Both the position numbers and the translations under genes were made by a program. 64,000 bases of DNA from Micromonospora musae (lineage in GTDB: Bacteria > Actinomycetota > Actinomycetes > Mycobacteriales > Micromonosporaceae), in assembly GCF_003626635.1 (NCBI RefSeq), contig NZ_RAZT01000004.1:186001-250000 (forward strand), given 5' to 3'. Within the stretch, counting starts at the first letter, position 1, and each line of letters opens with the position of its first letter. The notes beneath the pieces were generated by a model, which was given only the letters and a program-made list of their open reading frames with translations, had not been told where the DNA came from and did no database searches. Below, in pieces: positions 1 to 8,509 of the stretch.

Positions 1-1
1 C

Positions 2-226
2 GCCACCGGCGTCAACACGCCGATGGTCGTCAACGAGGCGATGGGCCGCCACTTCCAGGACCACCCCGAGATCGCGAAGATCGTGGTGAACCCGCTACCG
101 GTTCCCGGCGGAATGCTGGAGCCGGCGGACGTCACGAACACGGTCCTGCACCTCGTCTCCGACGCGGGACGCTACATCACCGGGCAGTCGGTCGTGGTCG
201 ACGCCGGCTACACCACCTACCGCTGA
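2..226 (+). CDS. Short-chain dehydrogenase/reductase, C-terminal fragment
   Basis: The gene runs off the left edge; the frame is open from base 2 to a TGA at 224-226, giving the last 74 residues. The fragment has NTPMVVNEA near its beginning and RYITGQSVVVDAG near its end, which match the substrate-lid region and the final beta strand of NAD(P)-dependent SDR enzymes. The NTPM segment and the RYITG...DAG ending are common in the mycofactocin-coupled branch of the family, but the catalytic Tyr-x-x-x-Lys and the Rossmann glycines lie outside the window, so the subgroup is a guess. The gene downstream is on the opposite strand and convergent. Confidence 0.75.
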   Translation, partial: ATGVNTPMVVNEAMGRHFQDHPEIAKIVVNPLPVPGGMLEPADVTNTVLHLVSDAGRYITGQSVVVDAGYTTYR

Positions 227-306
227 CGCCGATGCCGACGCCGGGGCCCGTCGGCTTGCCGCCCGCCCGGCGAGGCCCCGACGAGGCTCCACCACGATCT
301 CCACGT

Positions 307-1242
307 TCAAAGTGCCGTAGGCCCCTCGTCCGCGACCCGGATGATCGTCTTGCCGGGCGTGCGGCGGTGGCGGGCGAACGCGGCGGCCGTCTCGGCGAGC
401 GGTCGCACGTCACCGACGAGGGGCGTGAGTCGTCCGGCCCGCAGGCGCTGGGCGAGGTCGGCCAGCCGGGCACGGTCGGGCTCGACGACGAAGAAGACGG
501 CTCGCCCGTCCTCGGGCTGCACCTCGGGAGGCGCGGCGATGGTGACGACGGTGCCGCCGGGGCTTACCAACTCGGTCGATCGCGCGAGGATGTCGCCGCC
601 GATGACGTCGAAGACCACATCCACCTCGCCGACCTGGCGCAGGTCGTCGGCGGCCAGGTCGAGGAAGGTGTGCGCGCCGAGACCGAGCGCGACGTCGCGG
701 TCGTCGGCCCGGCCGGTGCCGATCACGCGGGCGCCGACCTCACGCGCGAGCTGGACGGCGATCGAGCCGACCCCGCCCGCGGCGCCGTGCACGAGGACGG
801 TCTGGCCGGTCGTGAGGTGGGCGTGGTCGAACAGCCCCTGCCACGCGGTGAGCCCAGAGATGGGCAGCGCGGCGGCCACCGTGTGGTCGATGTCGGCCGC
901 GAGGGGAGCGAGGTTGCGGGCCTCCACCGCGGTGTACTCGGCCAGCGATCCGTCGCGGGCCCAGTCGGTCAGCCCGAACACCCGCTGGCCCACGGTGAGG
1001 CCGGTGGTGCCGTAGCCGAGTTCGGCCACGACTCCGGAGAGCTCGTGCCCGGGGATGGTGGGTGTCCGGTCACGGCCGGCGCGGTCGGTCCACGTCGCCG
1101 GCCAGTCGAGCTCTCCGGGGGTGAAGCCGGCCGCGTGCACATGCACGATGACGTCGTTCTCCGCGGCATGGGGATAGGGCATGTCGGTCAGGGTGAGTCC
1201 ACCGACACCCGCGTCCCGGTCCCGCACGGTGATCGCTCGCAT
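307..1242 (-). CDS. NADP-dependent zinc-type/quinone oxidoreductase (MDR superfamily)
   Basis: A 311-residue medium-chain dehydrogenase/reductase. It opens MRAITVRDRDAG, has the GroES-like N-terminal half (PGHELSGVVAELG near residue 60), and a Rossmann fold with the AAGGVGSIAVQLA nucleotide loop near residue 150. No structural or catalytic zinc cysteine cluster is visible, so it belongs with the quinone oxidoreductase/enoyl reductase-like members that reduce C=C bonds of quinones or enones with NADPH. The ATG at 1242 was chosen because GGAAAGGA lies just upstream; the open frame extends further but without MDR sequence. A second MDR of the same general type is at 37897-38808. The substrate is unknown. 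Confidence 0.85.
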   Translation of the reverse strand: MRAITVRDRDAGVGGLTLTDMPYPHAAENDVIVHVHAAGFTPGELDWPATWTDRAGRDRTPTIPGHELSGVVAELGYGTTGLTVGQRVFGLTDWARDGSLAEYTAVEARNLAPLAADIDHTVAAALPISGLTAWQGLFDHAHLTTGQTVLVHGAAGGVGSIAVQLAREVGARVIGTGRADDRDVALGLGAHTFLDLAADDLRQVGEVDVVFDVIGGDILARSTELVSPGGTVVTIAAPPEVQPEDGRAVFFVVEPDRARLADLAQRLRAGRLTPLVGDVRPLAETAAAFARHRRTPGKTIIRVADEGPTAL

Positions 1243-1352
1243 GCTCGAAATCCTTTCCGGAAGGTTCGTCGATATGGCTGGTGGCCCCGCTTCCGCCGAC
1301 GGCCTCGCTGCCGGACCGGTCCACATCGTTCGCCGCGTGGCCTCGGGTCCGG

Positions 1353-1991
1353 TCAGCTCGACCAGGGCGAGCCGAGAATCAGCTGGACCGTCGTCGGGCG
1401 CTGGAAGCCGGGGATGAAGTGCTCGAGGATGTCGGAGTTCATGTTGCCGTTCGTCGTCTCGGGGCGGTCCTTGAGCCCGTCGACGTGGGCGCGCAGGAAC
1501 TCGTTCTTGAAGTCCCCCCGCGGGTGGGCGGCGAGGATCTCATTCACCTGGTCGGGATCCAGCCCGTCCAGGCCGATGCCGACCACATCGGTGGCGATGC
1601 CGAGCTGCGTGATCGCGATTTCCGGGCCCATCCGATCCGGGATGCCGAGCGTGGTGTGCAGCGCGATCGCCGTCCAAACGGTCTCGGCGGCGGCCGGGGA
1701 GAAGCCCCGCTCCAGGAGGAACTTCCGCGCGTGGTCGGCGCCGTCGACCTCGAAGCGCTGCTTGACCTCGGAGAACGGAGTCAGGAGGCCGAGGTCGTGG
1801 AACATGGACGCCAGGTAGAGCAGCTCCGGGTCCACCTTCACACCGAGCTGCTGAGCCTGGATGACGCCGAACAGGAACGCCCGCCGGGAGTGGTGGTAGA
1901 TGACGGGGCGGGTGGTCTCCTGGATGAGCCTGGTCGCTTCGGCGACCGCCGCTGTCTCAGGAATCTCCAACCCCGCGATGACCTCTGGCAT
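1353..1991 (-). CDS. HD domain-containing protein (cyanamide hydratase-like)
   Basis: A 212-residue protein with an HD metal-dependent hydrolase fold: a first histidine in YHHSRRAFLFG (about residue 35), the HD pair in YLASMFHDLGL (about 66-76) and a further histidine in TAIALHTTLG. This pattern is typical of the cyanamide hydratase-like HD subgroup, whose known members hydrate cyanamide to urea; many actinobacterial relatives are untested. The ATG at 1991 is preceded by AGAGGT. The gene is divergent from the GlxA-type regulator at 2478, a plausible controller. The C-terminal part (after about residue 150) is not conserved enough to interpret. Confidence 0.75.
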   Translation of the reverse strand: MPEVIAGLEIPETAAVAEATRLIQETTRPVIYHHSRRAFLFGVIQAQQLGVKVDPELLYLASMFHDLGLLTPFSEVKQRFEVDGADHARKFLLERGFSPAAAETVWTAIALHTTLGIPDRMGPEIAITQLGIATDVVGIGLDGLDPDQVNEILAAHPRGDFKNEFLRAHVDGLKDRPETTNGNMNSDILEHFIPGFQRPTTVQLILGSPWSS

Positions 1992-2477
1992 TACCTCTGA
2001 CCTTTCGGAAGGGTGCTGGCTGTAGACCGTCTGTCCGACTTCCATGCTGCCCACCGACCGTCTCGCGCCGCCGCCTTCGTCCGGCCAGGAACCACTCAAA
2101 TGCGGACCACGCCTCAGCCGCACCGCGTACGGCCGACTCCTCCGCGATGGGGTGCGACTTCGCGCCGTACGGCACAGCTCGTCCCGCCCGGCGCCCGGTG
2201 TCGGGTTTGTCGCGAGCGTCGACCGGGCGTCGGCTGCGGCGCGACACTTCTCGTGGACCAGTTCGCTCGTGCTTACCCGCTCTGCCGCCTCGAATGAGGC
2301 AGCCCACCGAATTCCGGGTGACCGGCCGACCGCCGTCCTCAGGGATCCCACTGATCGCCGATTACGGTGTGCTACCAATGGACGGTGTCCTTGCCTCCCG
2401 CGTCGCCGACCCACCGGCGGTCCGTGCCACCGGAGTCCCGCTGGTCGTCGCGCGAATCCGGCTCCGGGGACCTCCCG
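1992..2477. other. Divergent intergenic region, 486 bp
   Basis: This gap separates the HD-domain gene (leftward) from the GlxA-type regulator (rightward) and must hold both promoters. Frames are open in several directions, but none looks like a recognisable protein or has a convincing ribosome binding site. A small GCCTC-gaat-GAGGC hairpin lies near 2288-2301. No sigma-70 hexamer pair or regulator box could be assigned with confidence. Confidence 0.4.
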
Positions 2478-3452
2478 GTGGCGAACGCCGGCCCCCACCG
2501 CGTGGTGGTCCTCGCCTACGACGGTGTGACGCTGCTGGACCTCGCCGGTCCGGCGGAGGTGTTCAAGGAGGCGAACCGGTTCGGCGCCGACTACCGGATC
2601 GCACTGCTGTCACCGACGGGTGCGGACGTCACCTCGAACCTCGGGGTCCGGGTCGCTGTCGACGGCGACCTCTCCTCGGACGCGGCCTCCGACACGTTGC
2701 TGGTGCCCGGATCCGACCTCTATCCGCGTACCCCGGTCCCCGGCTACCTGGCGAGCGCCGTGCGGATACCGGCGGCCGTGGCCGGCCGGGTCGCGTCGAT
2801 CTGCACCGGGGCGTTCATCCTCGCCGCGGCCGGCCTCCTCGACGGCAAACGCGCGACCACCCACTGGCAGGTCACGCACGAACTCGCCGCCCGATGCCCG
2901 ACGTGCCGCGTCGAGCCCGACGCGATCTACGTCCGCGACGGCAGCACGTACTCCTCGGCGGGGGTGACAGCCGGCATCGACCTGGCGCTCGCCCTCGTCG
3001 AGGAGGACCACGGCGCGGACCTGGCGCGCCACGTCGCCCGCGCCCTGGTGGTGTACATGCAACGCGCGGGCGGGCAGTCCCAGTTCTCCGCGCCGTTGCA
3101 GGGGCCGCCGCCCCGCTCGCCGGCGCTCCGCACGATCACCGACCTGGTGACGGCGCAGCCCCGCCGGGACCACTCGCTGGGTGAGCTGGCGAAGCACCTC
3201 AGCGTCAGTACCCGGCACCTCACCCGGCTCTTCCAGGACGAGCTCTCCACGACACCGGCCCGCTACGTGGAGAACATCCGGTTCGACATGGCTCGGGCCC
3301 TGCTCGACCAGGGCCACACCGCGACGCAGGCCGCGACCCTCGCCGGGTTCCCCAGCTACGAGAGCATGCGGCGGGTCTTCGCGAGGAAGCTGAAGATCAG
3401 CCCGGCCGCCTACCAGCGCCGGTTCAGCACGACCCGCCTCGCGAGTGTGTGA
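2478..3452 (+). CDS. GlxA-family transcriptional regulator (DJ-1/PfpI domain plus AraC HTH)
   Basis: A 324-residue regulator of the AraC family. Residues about 5-170 form a DJ-1/PfpI-like domain (VVVLAYDGVTLLDLAGPAEVF, then SICTGAFILAAAGLLDGK with the nucleophile-elbow cysteine, and GRATTHW-type strand). Residues about 220-315 are an AraC/XylS double helix-turn-helix (LGELAKHLSVSTRHLTRLFQ and the second recognition helix in FPSYESMRRVFARK). The GTG at 2478 was chosen for length typical of GlxA proteins (about 320) and a GGGGA about 8 bases upstream. The protein likely senses a small molecule through the amidotransferase-like domain and may control the divergent HD-domain gene; the effector is unknown. 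Confidence 0.88.
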   Translation: MANAGPHRVVVLAYDGVTLLDLAGPAEVFKEANRFGADYRIALLSPTGADVTSNLGVRVAVDGDLSSDAASDTLLVPGSDLYPRTPVPGYLASAVRIPAAVAGRVASICTGAFILAAAGLLDGKRATTHWQVTHELAARCPTCRVEPDAIYVRDGSTYSSAGVTAGIDLALALVEEDHGADLARHVARALVVYMQRAGGQSQFSAPLQGPPPRSPALRTITDLVTAQPRRDHSLGELAKHLSVSTRHLTRLFQDELSTTPARYVENIRFDMARALLDQGHTATQAATLAGFPSYESMRRVFARKLKISPAAYQRRFSTTRLASV

Positions 3453-3483
3453 CCCGGAGGGTACGGATCACCGGCGTCGGACC

Positions 3484-3518
3484 CTCACGCCGGCGGCCGA
3501 GTCGCCCGCCGGCGTGAG
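3484..3518. terminator. Bidirectional terminator hairpin
   Basis: Perfect 13-bp inverted repeat, CTCACGCCGGCGG pairing with CCGCCGGCGTGAG across a 9-base loop. It lies between the convergent stops of the GlxA-type regulator (3452) and the membrane protein (3530). There is no U-tract, as is usual in high-GC actinomycetes. Confidence 0.75.
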
Positions 3519-3529
3519 TCCTCTGTCGA

Positions 3530-4195
3530 TCAGGCGGCGGACGGTCCGTTCTGGACTCGACTGATCAGATCGTGCAGCGGCTTGGTGCCGCTGCCGACCA
3601 TCACCCCGGTGATGATCGCGTCGATCCAGACAGCGAGCCCGTTCCAGTCCGGCCCGGCCACCGCGTGCAGGACATAGAACCCGGTTGAGCTGGACGCGAC
3701 GGTCGCGAGCCCGCTCGCGAGTCCCCATGCGACGATCGTGCGGTTCGCCTTAGCCCGGGCGATTGCCGCTCTCGCGGTGGTGACGGCCTCCGACGAGACG
3801 TCGGCACGGTTGCTCGCGGCGGCCAGCGTCCGCTCCAGCGCGGCCTCGGCGCGGCGTCCCGGAAGCCACCGGGAGAACGGTTCCAGGATCCGTTCGAGCG
3901 CCGCGGCGAAGACCAGCAGGGTGAGGAAGACGGCAGTGGTGTCCGACGGTTCGATCTTCGCCGGGTTGGCGCCGCTGCTCCAGACCGTCCAGGCGACGAA
4001 ACCACCGGCGGCCATCAGTACGAACGCGGCGACCACCGCACCGGGCCCAGCCTGCTGCGACGCGACCGCGAAGGGAGTGACACCCGGGTCGGCCTCCGTC
4101 GTCGGAGCCGACTCACTCGCCCCGTCGGCCCCGGAGCTCGGCCGCGGCGCGACAGCGCGGCCCTGCGCCATGTCCGTACCACTGGCCTCGGACAT
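3530..4195 (-). CDS. Hypothetical membrane protein
   Basis: Not recognised as a named family. The ATG at 4195 gives 221 residues: a Ser/Ala/Thr/Pro-rich, likely disordered N-terminus (about 50 residues), a hydrophobic helix (VVAAFVLMAAGGFVAWTVW), a second (TAVFLTLLVFAAALERIL), a charged helical stretch rich in Arg, Glu and Ala (about residues 110-150), then two more hydrophobic segments (VAWGLASGLATVA, AVWIDAIITGVMVGSG) and the ending GTKPLHDLISRVQNGPSAA. The conserved-looking TKPLHDLI end resembles actinobacterial holin-like or phage-associated membrane proteins, but I cannot assign a function. The start is uncertain: a GTG at 4237 or an ATG at 4171 are alternatives, and none has a strong ribosome binding site. 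Confidence 0.6.
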   Translation of the reverse strand: MSEASGTDMAQGRAVAPRPSSGADGASESAPTTEADPGVTPFAVASQQAGPGAVVAAFVLMAAGGFVAWTVWSSGANPAKIEPSDTTAVFLTLLVFAAALERILEPFSRWLPGRRAEAALERTLAAASNRADVSSEAVTTARAAIARAKANRTIVAWGLASGLATVASSSTGFYVLHAVAGPDWNGLAVWIDAIITGVMVGSGTKPLHDLISRVQNGPSAA

Positions 4196-4600
4196 TTGTT
4201 GGATCAAGATTTCCGACCAACCTCTCGACTGTCGCACTCACGGGCAGCCGCAACCGTTCCGGATTCTGACCGCCGTGCGCGCAGGCGCACAGACATCGTT
4301 TGATGCGGGAGGTTACGTCACGACAAGGGTCGCGACAATGCCTGTTGTGTCGACCGGGCGTCGATCTCCGACCACTATCGACGCCGGCCCCGATGAGCAG
4401 CGAGAACGGTGGATAAAAGCCGGATGAGACTAAAGCCACATAGGACGAATTGAACCGATGGCCATTCCGAAGCGGAGGCGTCCGGAAACACAAAGTGATA
4501 GCGCCGGATCGCGGGCTTTCCCCAATTCGAGGGACGATCGCCCCAGGACGTCCACCGAACCGTCGACGGGGGCCACCGGCCTCGACTGTCACAGGCCCGT
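4196..4600. other. Intergenic region, 405 bp, locally AT-richer
   Basis: A divergent spacer that is visibly lower in GC than its surroundings, especially 4395-4520. It holds a 9-bp inverted repeat GGCGTCGAT / ATCGACGCC (4357-4365 and 4377-4385, 11-base spacer), and GTCACA-n6-TGTGAC at 4588-4605, which spans the start codon of the following gene. A 48-codon frame at 4458-4604 ends in a GTGA overlap with that gene but lacks coding character. Promoters for both neighbours are expected here but cannot be placed. Confidence 0.4.
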
Positions 4601-5290
4601 GTGACGATCCGCGCCGTGACTGGATGGAGCTACAACGATCGCCCCGAGGGCGCCGGTTTCCTCACCGAGCGGATCGCGGAGCCGGGTCGAGGAGAGATCG
4701 ACGGCGAGATCTGGAGCTGGGTCGTACGCGGCGAGGATGACGCCGACGAGTTCGTGGAGTGCTTCGACGACGACGAGGAACGTCACGGCGCCACCGACGA
4801 GGAGCTTCGGGCGGCGTACCGGAGGGCGGTGGCCGCCCGGCGGGAACAGCAGGCCGCGTGGGGCGAGGTGCGGAGCAACCTCACCGCGGCCTTCGCCGAG
4901 CTCAACGAACTCGGCGTGCTGGCCCGGGAGAACTTCAGCTGCTGCGGCACCTGCGCGGCGGCCGAGATCCACGACGAGCGGGACGACTCCCGGCACTGGC
5001 ACGGATACCTCTGGTACCACCAGCAGGATACCGAGTCGCTGATCGCGCGCGAGGACGGCGAGGTCTACCTCGGTTACGGCGCCTATCCGACGCCGGACTT
5101 CGACGAGGACGCCTACGCCGCGCTGCCCGAGGCCGAACAGCAGGCCCGGTACCAGGCCGACCTGGAGCGAATGCTGGACGAGATCGCCTTCCCGGTGCTG
5201 CGCCGGCACGGCATGCGGGTGGAGTGGAACCGCAAGCAGTCCAGGCGGATCCGGGTCACCGGCGCCCAGTGGTACGCGCCGATGAGCTGA
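4601..5290 (+). CDS. DUF6891-type conserved protein
   Basis: A 229-residue acidic, soluble protein with no signal peptide. A helical stretch (about residues 65-105, ELRAAYRRAVAARREQQAAW) precedes a Cys-rich motif FSCCGTCAAAEI (about 112-123), then GYLWYHQQDTESLI and VYLGYGAY, and a helical tail rich in Glu and Arg ending in RIRVTGAQWYAPMS. I recognise the CC-x-x-C motif followed by the WYHQQD block as the hallmark of the uncharacterised DUF6891 family. The cysteines may bind a metal, but nothing establishes this. The GTG start overlaps a small dyad. Function unknown. Confidence 0.7.
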   Translation: MTIRAVTGWSYNDRPEGAGFLTERIAEPGRGEIDGEIWSWVVRGEDDADEFVECFDDDEERHGATDEELRAAYRRAVAARREQQAAWGEVRSNLTAAFAELNELGVLARENFSCCGTCAAAEIHDERDDSRHWHGYLWYHQQDTESLIAREDGEVYLGYGAYPTPDFDEDAYAALPEAEQQARYQADLERMLDEIAFPVLRRHGMRVEWNRKQSRRIRVTGAQWYAPMS

Positions 5291-5306
5291 ACTCCGCCCG
5301 CGCGGC

Positions 5307-5333
5307 GGGGGCCAGGCCGCTCGCCTGACCCCC
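5307..5333. terminator. Terminator hairpin between convergent genes
   Basis: GGGGGCCAGG pairs with CCTGACCCCC around a 7-base loop, with one mismatch that becomes a G-U pair in the leftward transcript. It lies between the stop of the DUF6891 gene (5290) and the stop of the PhoX-family gene (5354), so it can serve both. Confidence 0.65.
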
Positions 5334-5353
5334 ACCCGGCCGATCCGACCCGG

Positions 5354-6809
5354 TCAGCCCAGGTACTTCTCCCAGGGCCCCGTGATGGCCAGGGTGAGGC
5401 CCGGGTCCTGCATGTTGACGAAGAGCATCTTGCCGTCGGCGCTGAAGGTCGGCCCGCAGAACTCGGAGTCGTTGAGCTGGTTGCGGGCGATCGCGTACGT
5501 CGGGCCGCCGGGGATCGCGCTGAGCACGTGGGACGCGCCGGAGCCGTCCTCGGCCAGCACGAGGCTTCCCCACGGGGTGACGGTCACGTTGTCCGGGCCG
5601 TCGAAGGTGAGGTCGTTGTACTTGACCGCCGTACCCTCCTCGGACTGGGTCTGGTGCGGGAAGTACGTCACCAGCTGGATCGTCTGGGCCTTGTAGTCGT
5701 AGAACCAGACCATGCCGTCGTGGGGCGCGGCGTCAGCCGGGGAGGTCGCCCTCGTCCCAGGCGTAGGAGTTGACCACGTAGACGCCCTCGTCGGTGCCCC
5801 ACACGCCCTCGAACTTGCGCCCGCGGGTGACCTGGCCGTCGGCGAACTGCTCACGCACCGGCTTGGTCCGCGCGTCGCGCTCGGGCACCGGAACCCAGCG
5901 CACCGGGAACGGGCGGCCCAGCTGGGCGGAGGTCAGGTAGGCGACGTCCGGCAGCACCGAGCCGTCGTCCATGATGATCTGCATCGCGGCGAGGACGCCC
6001 GCGTTCGGAGCGAGGCGGGGGAGCACACCCGGGCCGAGCTTGACGCCGTGCGGCGCCGTCCAGCGGTAGAAGAGGCCGTTGGGGCCGTCGGCGTCCTCGG
6101 AGAGGTAGACCTTCGTCCGGTCCTTGTCGATCGCCAGGGCCTCGTGGGCGTAGCGGCCCAGGCACTTGATCGGCGTCGGGTCCGCGCCGCCGTCGGCGCG
6201 CACCTCGAAGACGTACCCGTGATCCTTCTGGAAGACGCCCGACCGGCCGCCCTCCTCCCACTTGTCGCCGGCCCGGTCCTCGGTCTCCTCGCAGGTGAGC
6301 CAGGTCCCCCACGGGGTCGGTCCGCCGGCGCAGTTCGCGGCGGTGCCGGAGAGGGCGACGAACTCGCCGAGGTTGCGGCCCGAACGGTCGGTCTTGATCA
6401 CGGTGCAGCCACCGGCGTCGACGGCGCCCGCGTCGTAGACCGTGCCCTTGACGTGCGGCACGCCGAACTCGCCGCCCGGGTCGATCTCGTGGTTCTGGAT
6501 CAGCGTGTAGCGGCCGTGGCCGGCGTCGTAGACGGCCATGCCGTCGTGGGAGGAGGGGGTGACGCCCTGGCCGCGGTCGAGGCGGGTGACACCCGTCCGC
6601 GTCACGATCGTGTAGCTGAAGCCCTCCGGCAGGGCCAGGATGCCGTCGGGGTCGTCGACGAGCGGCGGGAAGGGCACGTGGCCGGCCCCGGCCGGCGGGC
6701 GGGGACGACCCGGGTGGGCCTGAGCCAGGGACGGGAAGGCGCCGGCGACGGCGATGCCCACGCCGGCGGCGGCACCACCGGCGAGGAACGTACGACGAGA
6801 GGAAGGCAC
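5354..6809 (-). pseudogene. PhoX-family (DUF839) phosphatase, frameshifted
   Basis: Two overlapping frames read as one secreted PhoX-like protein of about 485 residues. The first starts at GTG 6809 (AGGAG 8 bases upstream), has a Tat signal (SSRRTFLAGGAAAGVGIAVA with an AQA cleavage site), and carries family blocks such as SHDGMAVYDAG, LIQNHEID and TWLTCEETEDRAG, then stops at 5733 after AWDEGDLPG. The second frame resumes with PADAAPHDGMVWFYDY and runs through NVTVTPWGSLVLAEDG to the stop at 5354. The two join cleanly if one C is removed from the CCCC run (5739-5742, coding strand), giving DLPADAAPHDG. PhoX enzymes are Ca/Fe-dependent alkaline phosphatases exported by Tat. Either a recent mutation inactivated the gene or the assembly has a homopolymer error. 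Confidence 0.85.
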
Positions 6810-6999
6810 GTGGATCAGCTCCTGGTCAAGACAGTTGCGACGAGCTGAAGCCAACTCCTGCGGGCGGACGCCGACGCGTCACTCAAGGGGGCACTCGGTG
6901 ACATGGAGGTGAAGAATCAGGGCTGCTCGCGCATCGTTCAGGCGGCGGCGTACCGCCGGAGACCACGCTCGGCGGCGGCCGCCGCCGACCTCCGAGCCC

Positions 7000-7407
7000 T
7001 CAGGGCTGCGGGTGGAGGTCGCCGAGGAGCTTCTCGACGCGGGCGCGGATGTCGTCGCGGACCTGGCGGACGACGTCGATGGGTTGGCCGGCCGGGTCGG
7101 TGAGCTTCCAGTCCTCGTAGCGTTTGCCGGGGAAGACGGGGCAGGTGTCGCCGCAGCCCATGGTGACGATGACGTCACCGGCTTCGGCGGCATCCCAGGT
7201 GAGGCGGACCGGGGTTTGGTCGGTGATGTCGATGCCGACTTCGCGCATGGCTTCGACGGCGACGGGGTTGAGCTGGTCGGCGGGTTCGCTGCCGGCGGAG
7301 CGGACCTCGACGGTGTCGTCGGCGAGGTGGCGGAGCCAGCCGGCGGCCATCTGGGAGCGGCCGGCGTTGTGGACGCAGACGAACAGGACGGTGGGCTTGT
7401 CGCTCAT
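7000..7407 (-). CDS. arsC: Arsenate reductase, low-molecular-weight phosphatase fold (ArsC)
   Basis: A 135-residue protein that should reduce As(V) to As(III). The P-loop VCVHNAGRSQMAAG (about residues 9-22) provides the CX5R motif with the nucleophilic cysteine, and VTMGCGDTCPVFPGKRYEDWKLTDPAG (about 80-106) provides the downstream cysteines and the catalytic aspartate region, as in thioredoxin- or mycothiol-linked LMW-PTP-type arsenate reductases. Its ATG overlaps the stop of the aquaporin gene by four bases (ATGA, 7404-7407), so the two are translationally coupled in an arsR-aquaporin-arsC operon. Whether it uses thioredoxin or mycothiol cannot be told from sequence. Confidence 0.93.
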   Translation of the reverse strand: MSDKPTVLFVCVHNAGRSQMAAGWLRHLADDTVEVRSAGSEPADQLNPVAVEAMREVGIDITDQTPVRLTWDAAEAGDVIVTMGCGDTCPVFPGKRYEDWKLTDPAGQPIDVVRQVRDDIRARVEKLLGDLHPQP

Positions 7408-8141
7408 CGTGCTTCGGTCTCCTGGGTGAGGTGGGGTACGACGACGGCGTCGGCGGCGTCTCCGGCATGGGGGTACCAGGCGGCGAGCGCGGCGACGGCG
7501 AGCAGGCCGCCGACGAGCTGGGCGGCCAGGAAGCCGGGCACCGAGCTGGGGGCGATGCCGGCGAAGGTGTCGGTGAAGGCCCGGCCGATGGTGACGGCGG
7601 GGTTCGCGAACGAGGTGGACGAGGTGAACCAGTACGCCGCACCGATGTAGGCGCCCACGGCAGCGGGCGTGGCCGAAGTCCGGCCGGTGCGGGCGAGGGC
7701 GAAGACCAGGACGACCAGGCCGGCGGTGGCGACCGTCTCGGCGAGCCACAGGTTCCCGCCCGTGCGGTCGGTCCGTGACCAGGCGGCGGCGGGAAGGTCG
7801 AACATGAGGTTCGCCAGCACGGATCCGGCGATCGCGCCGGTGACCTGTGCGGCGCTGTAGGCGGCGAGGTCGGCGCCAGTCAGGCCGGTGCCGGCGCGGC
7901 GGCCGAGCCACCAGTCGACTGCGGACACGACGGGGTTGAAATGCGCGCCGGACACCGGCCCGAACGTGAGGATCAGCGCGCCCAACGCGAGGGCGGTGGC
8001 GATCGCGTTCTCCAGGAGTTGAAGCCCGACATCGGCGGGGGAGAGGCGGGCCGCGGCGATCCCGGACCCGACGACGGCGGCGACCAGGAGCGCGGTTCCG
8101 GCGAACTCGGCCGAGGCGCGCCGGGCGAGGGTGCGGCTCAC
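7404..8141 (-). CDS. MIP-family aquaglyceroporin (AqpS-like) of arsenic operon
   Basis: A 245-residue membrane channel with six hydrophobic helices and the two half-helix motifs of the major intrinsic protein family: GAHFNPVVS (about residue 65) and SFANPAVTI (about 175), corresponding to the two NPA boxes, the first altered to NPV. In AqpS-type operons the channel replaces an arsenite pump: arsenite made by ArsC leaves down its gradient. The GTG start is set by the GTGA overlap with the arsR stop (8138-8141), and its own stop overlaps arsC. No arsB or acr3 gene is seen nearby, which supports the efflux role; substrate is inferred from context. Confidence 0.88.
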   Translation of the reverse strand: MSRTLARRASAEFAGTALLVAAVVGSGIAAARLSPADVGLQLLENAIATALALGALILTFGPVSGAHFNPVVSAVDWWLGRRAGTGLTGADLAAYSAAQVTGAIAGSVLANLMFDLPAAAWSRTDRTGGNLWLAETVATAGLVVLVFALARTGRTSATPAAVGAYIGAAYWFTSSTSFANPAVTIGRAFTDTFAGIAPSSVPGFLAAQLVGGLLAVAALAAWYPHAGDAADAVVVPHLTQETEAR

Positions 8142-8509
8142 GCGCCGGCGGGGGTGGCCGTGCCGGGCAGGTCGAGGAGCGCGCCGAGCTGGCGGAACGC
8201 CTCGGGTCGGACCCGATACCACACCCACGTGCCGCGCCGTTCGGAGTCGACCAGGCCGGCCTCGCGCAGCACCTTGAGGTGGTGGGAGATGGTCGGCCCG
8301 GACAGGTCGAACGCCGGAGTCAGGTCGCAGACGCACATCTCGGGCACCGAGGCGATCATCGACATCAGCCGCAGTCGGACCGGGTCGCCGAGGGCTTTGA
8401 ACATCGGCGCGACCACCGCCGCCTGCTCGGCGTCCATCGGCCGAACCGCGAGCGGGGCGCAGCAGCCCACCGCTTGAAGGTCCACGACCGGCAACGTCTG
8501 TTTCGACAT
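8138..8509 (-). CDS. arsR: ArsR-family metalloregulator
   Basis: A 123-residue winged-helix repressor. Cysteines in VGCCAPL (about residues 15-19) and in EMCVCDLTPAF (about 57-67) could form a thiolate As(III) site; CVCDL is the classic ArsR alpha-3 metal-binding element. The recognition helix is in LSGPTISHHLKVLREAGLV, followed by the wing SERRGTWVWYRV. It is the first gene of the leftward operon and divergent from arsI, so one operator region (8510-8640) can serve both units. Expected to repress and to release DNA on binding arsenite or organoarsenicals. Confidence 0.92.
   Translation of the reverse strand: MSKQTLPVVDLQAVGCCAPLAVRPMDAEQAAVVAPMFKALGDPVRLRLMSMIASVPEMCVCDLTPAFDLSGPTISHHLKVLREAGLVDSERRGTWVWYRVRPEAFRQLGALLDLPGTATPAGA

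Noticed and set aside
2147..3184. Long frame overlapping the GlxA-type regulator
   Set aside because: Arg/Pro/Gly-rich with no motif, whereas the other frame has clear DJ-1 and AraC domains.
4458..4604. 48-codon frame ending in a GTGA overlap with the DUF6891 gene
   Set aside because: Poor third-position GC bias, low-complexity Arg/Ser/Pro/Thr content and no clear ribosome binding site; noted but not called a gene.
4588..4605. GTCACA-n6-TGTGAC as a CRP site
   Set aside because: The half-sites are in the reverse order to the CRP consensus (TGTGA-n6-TCACA), so it is not called a CRP site.
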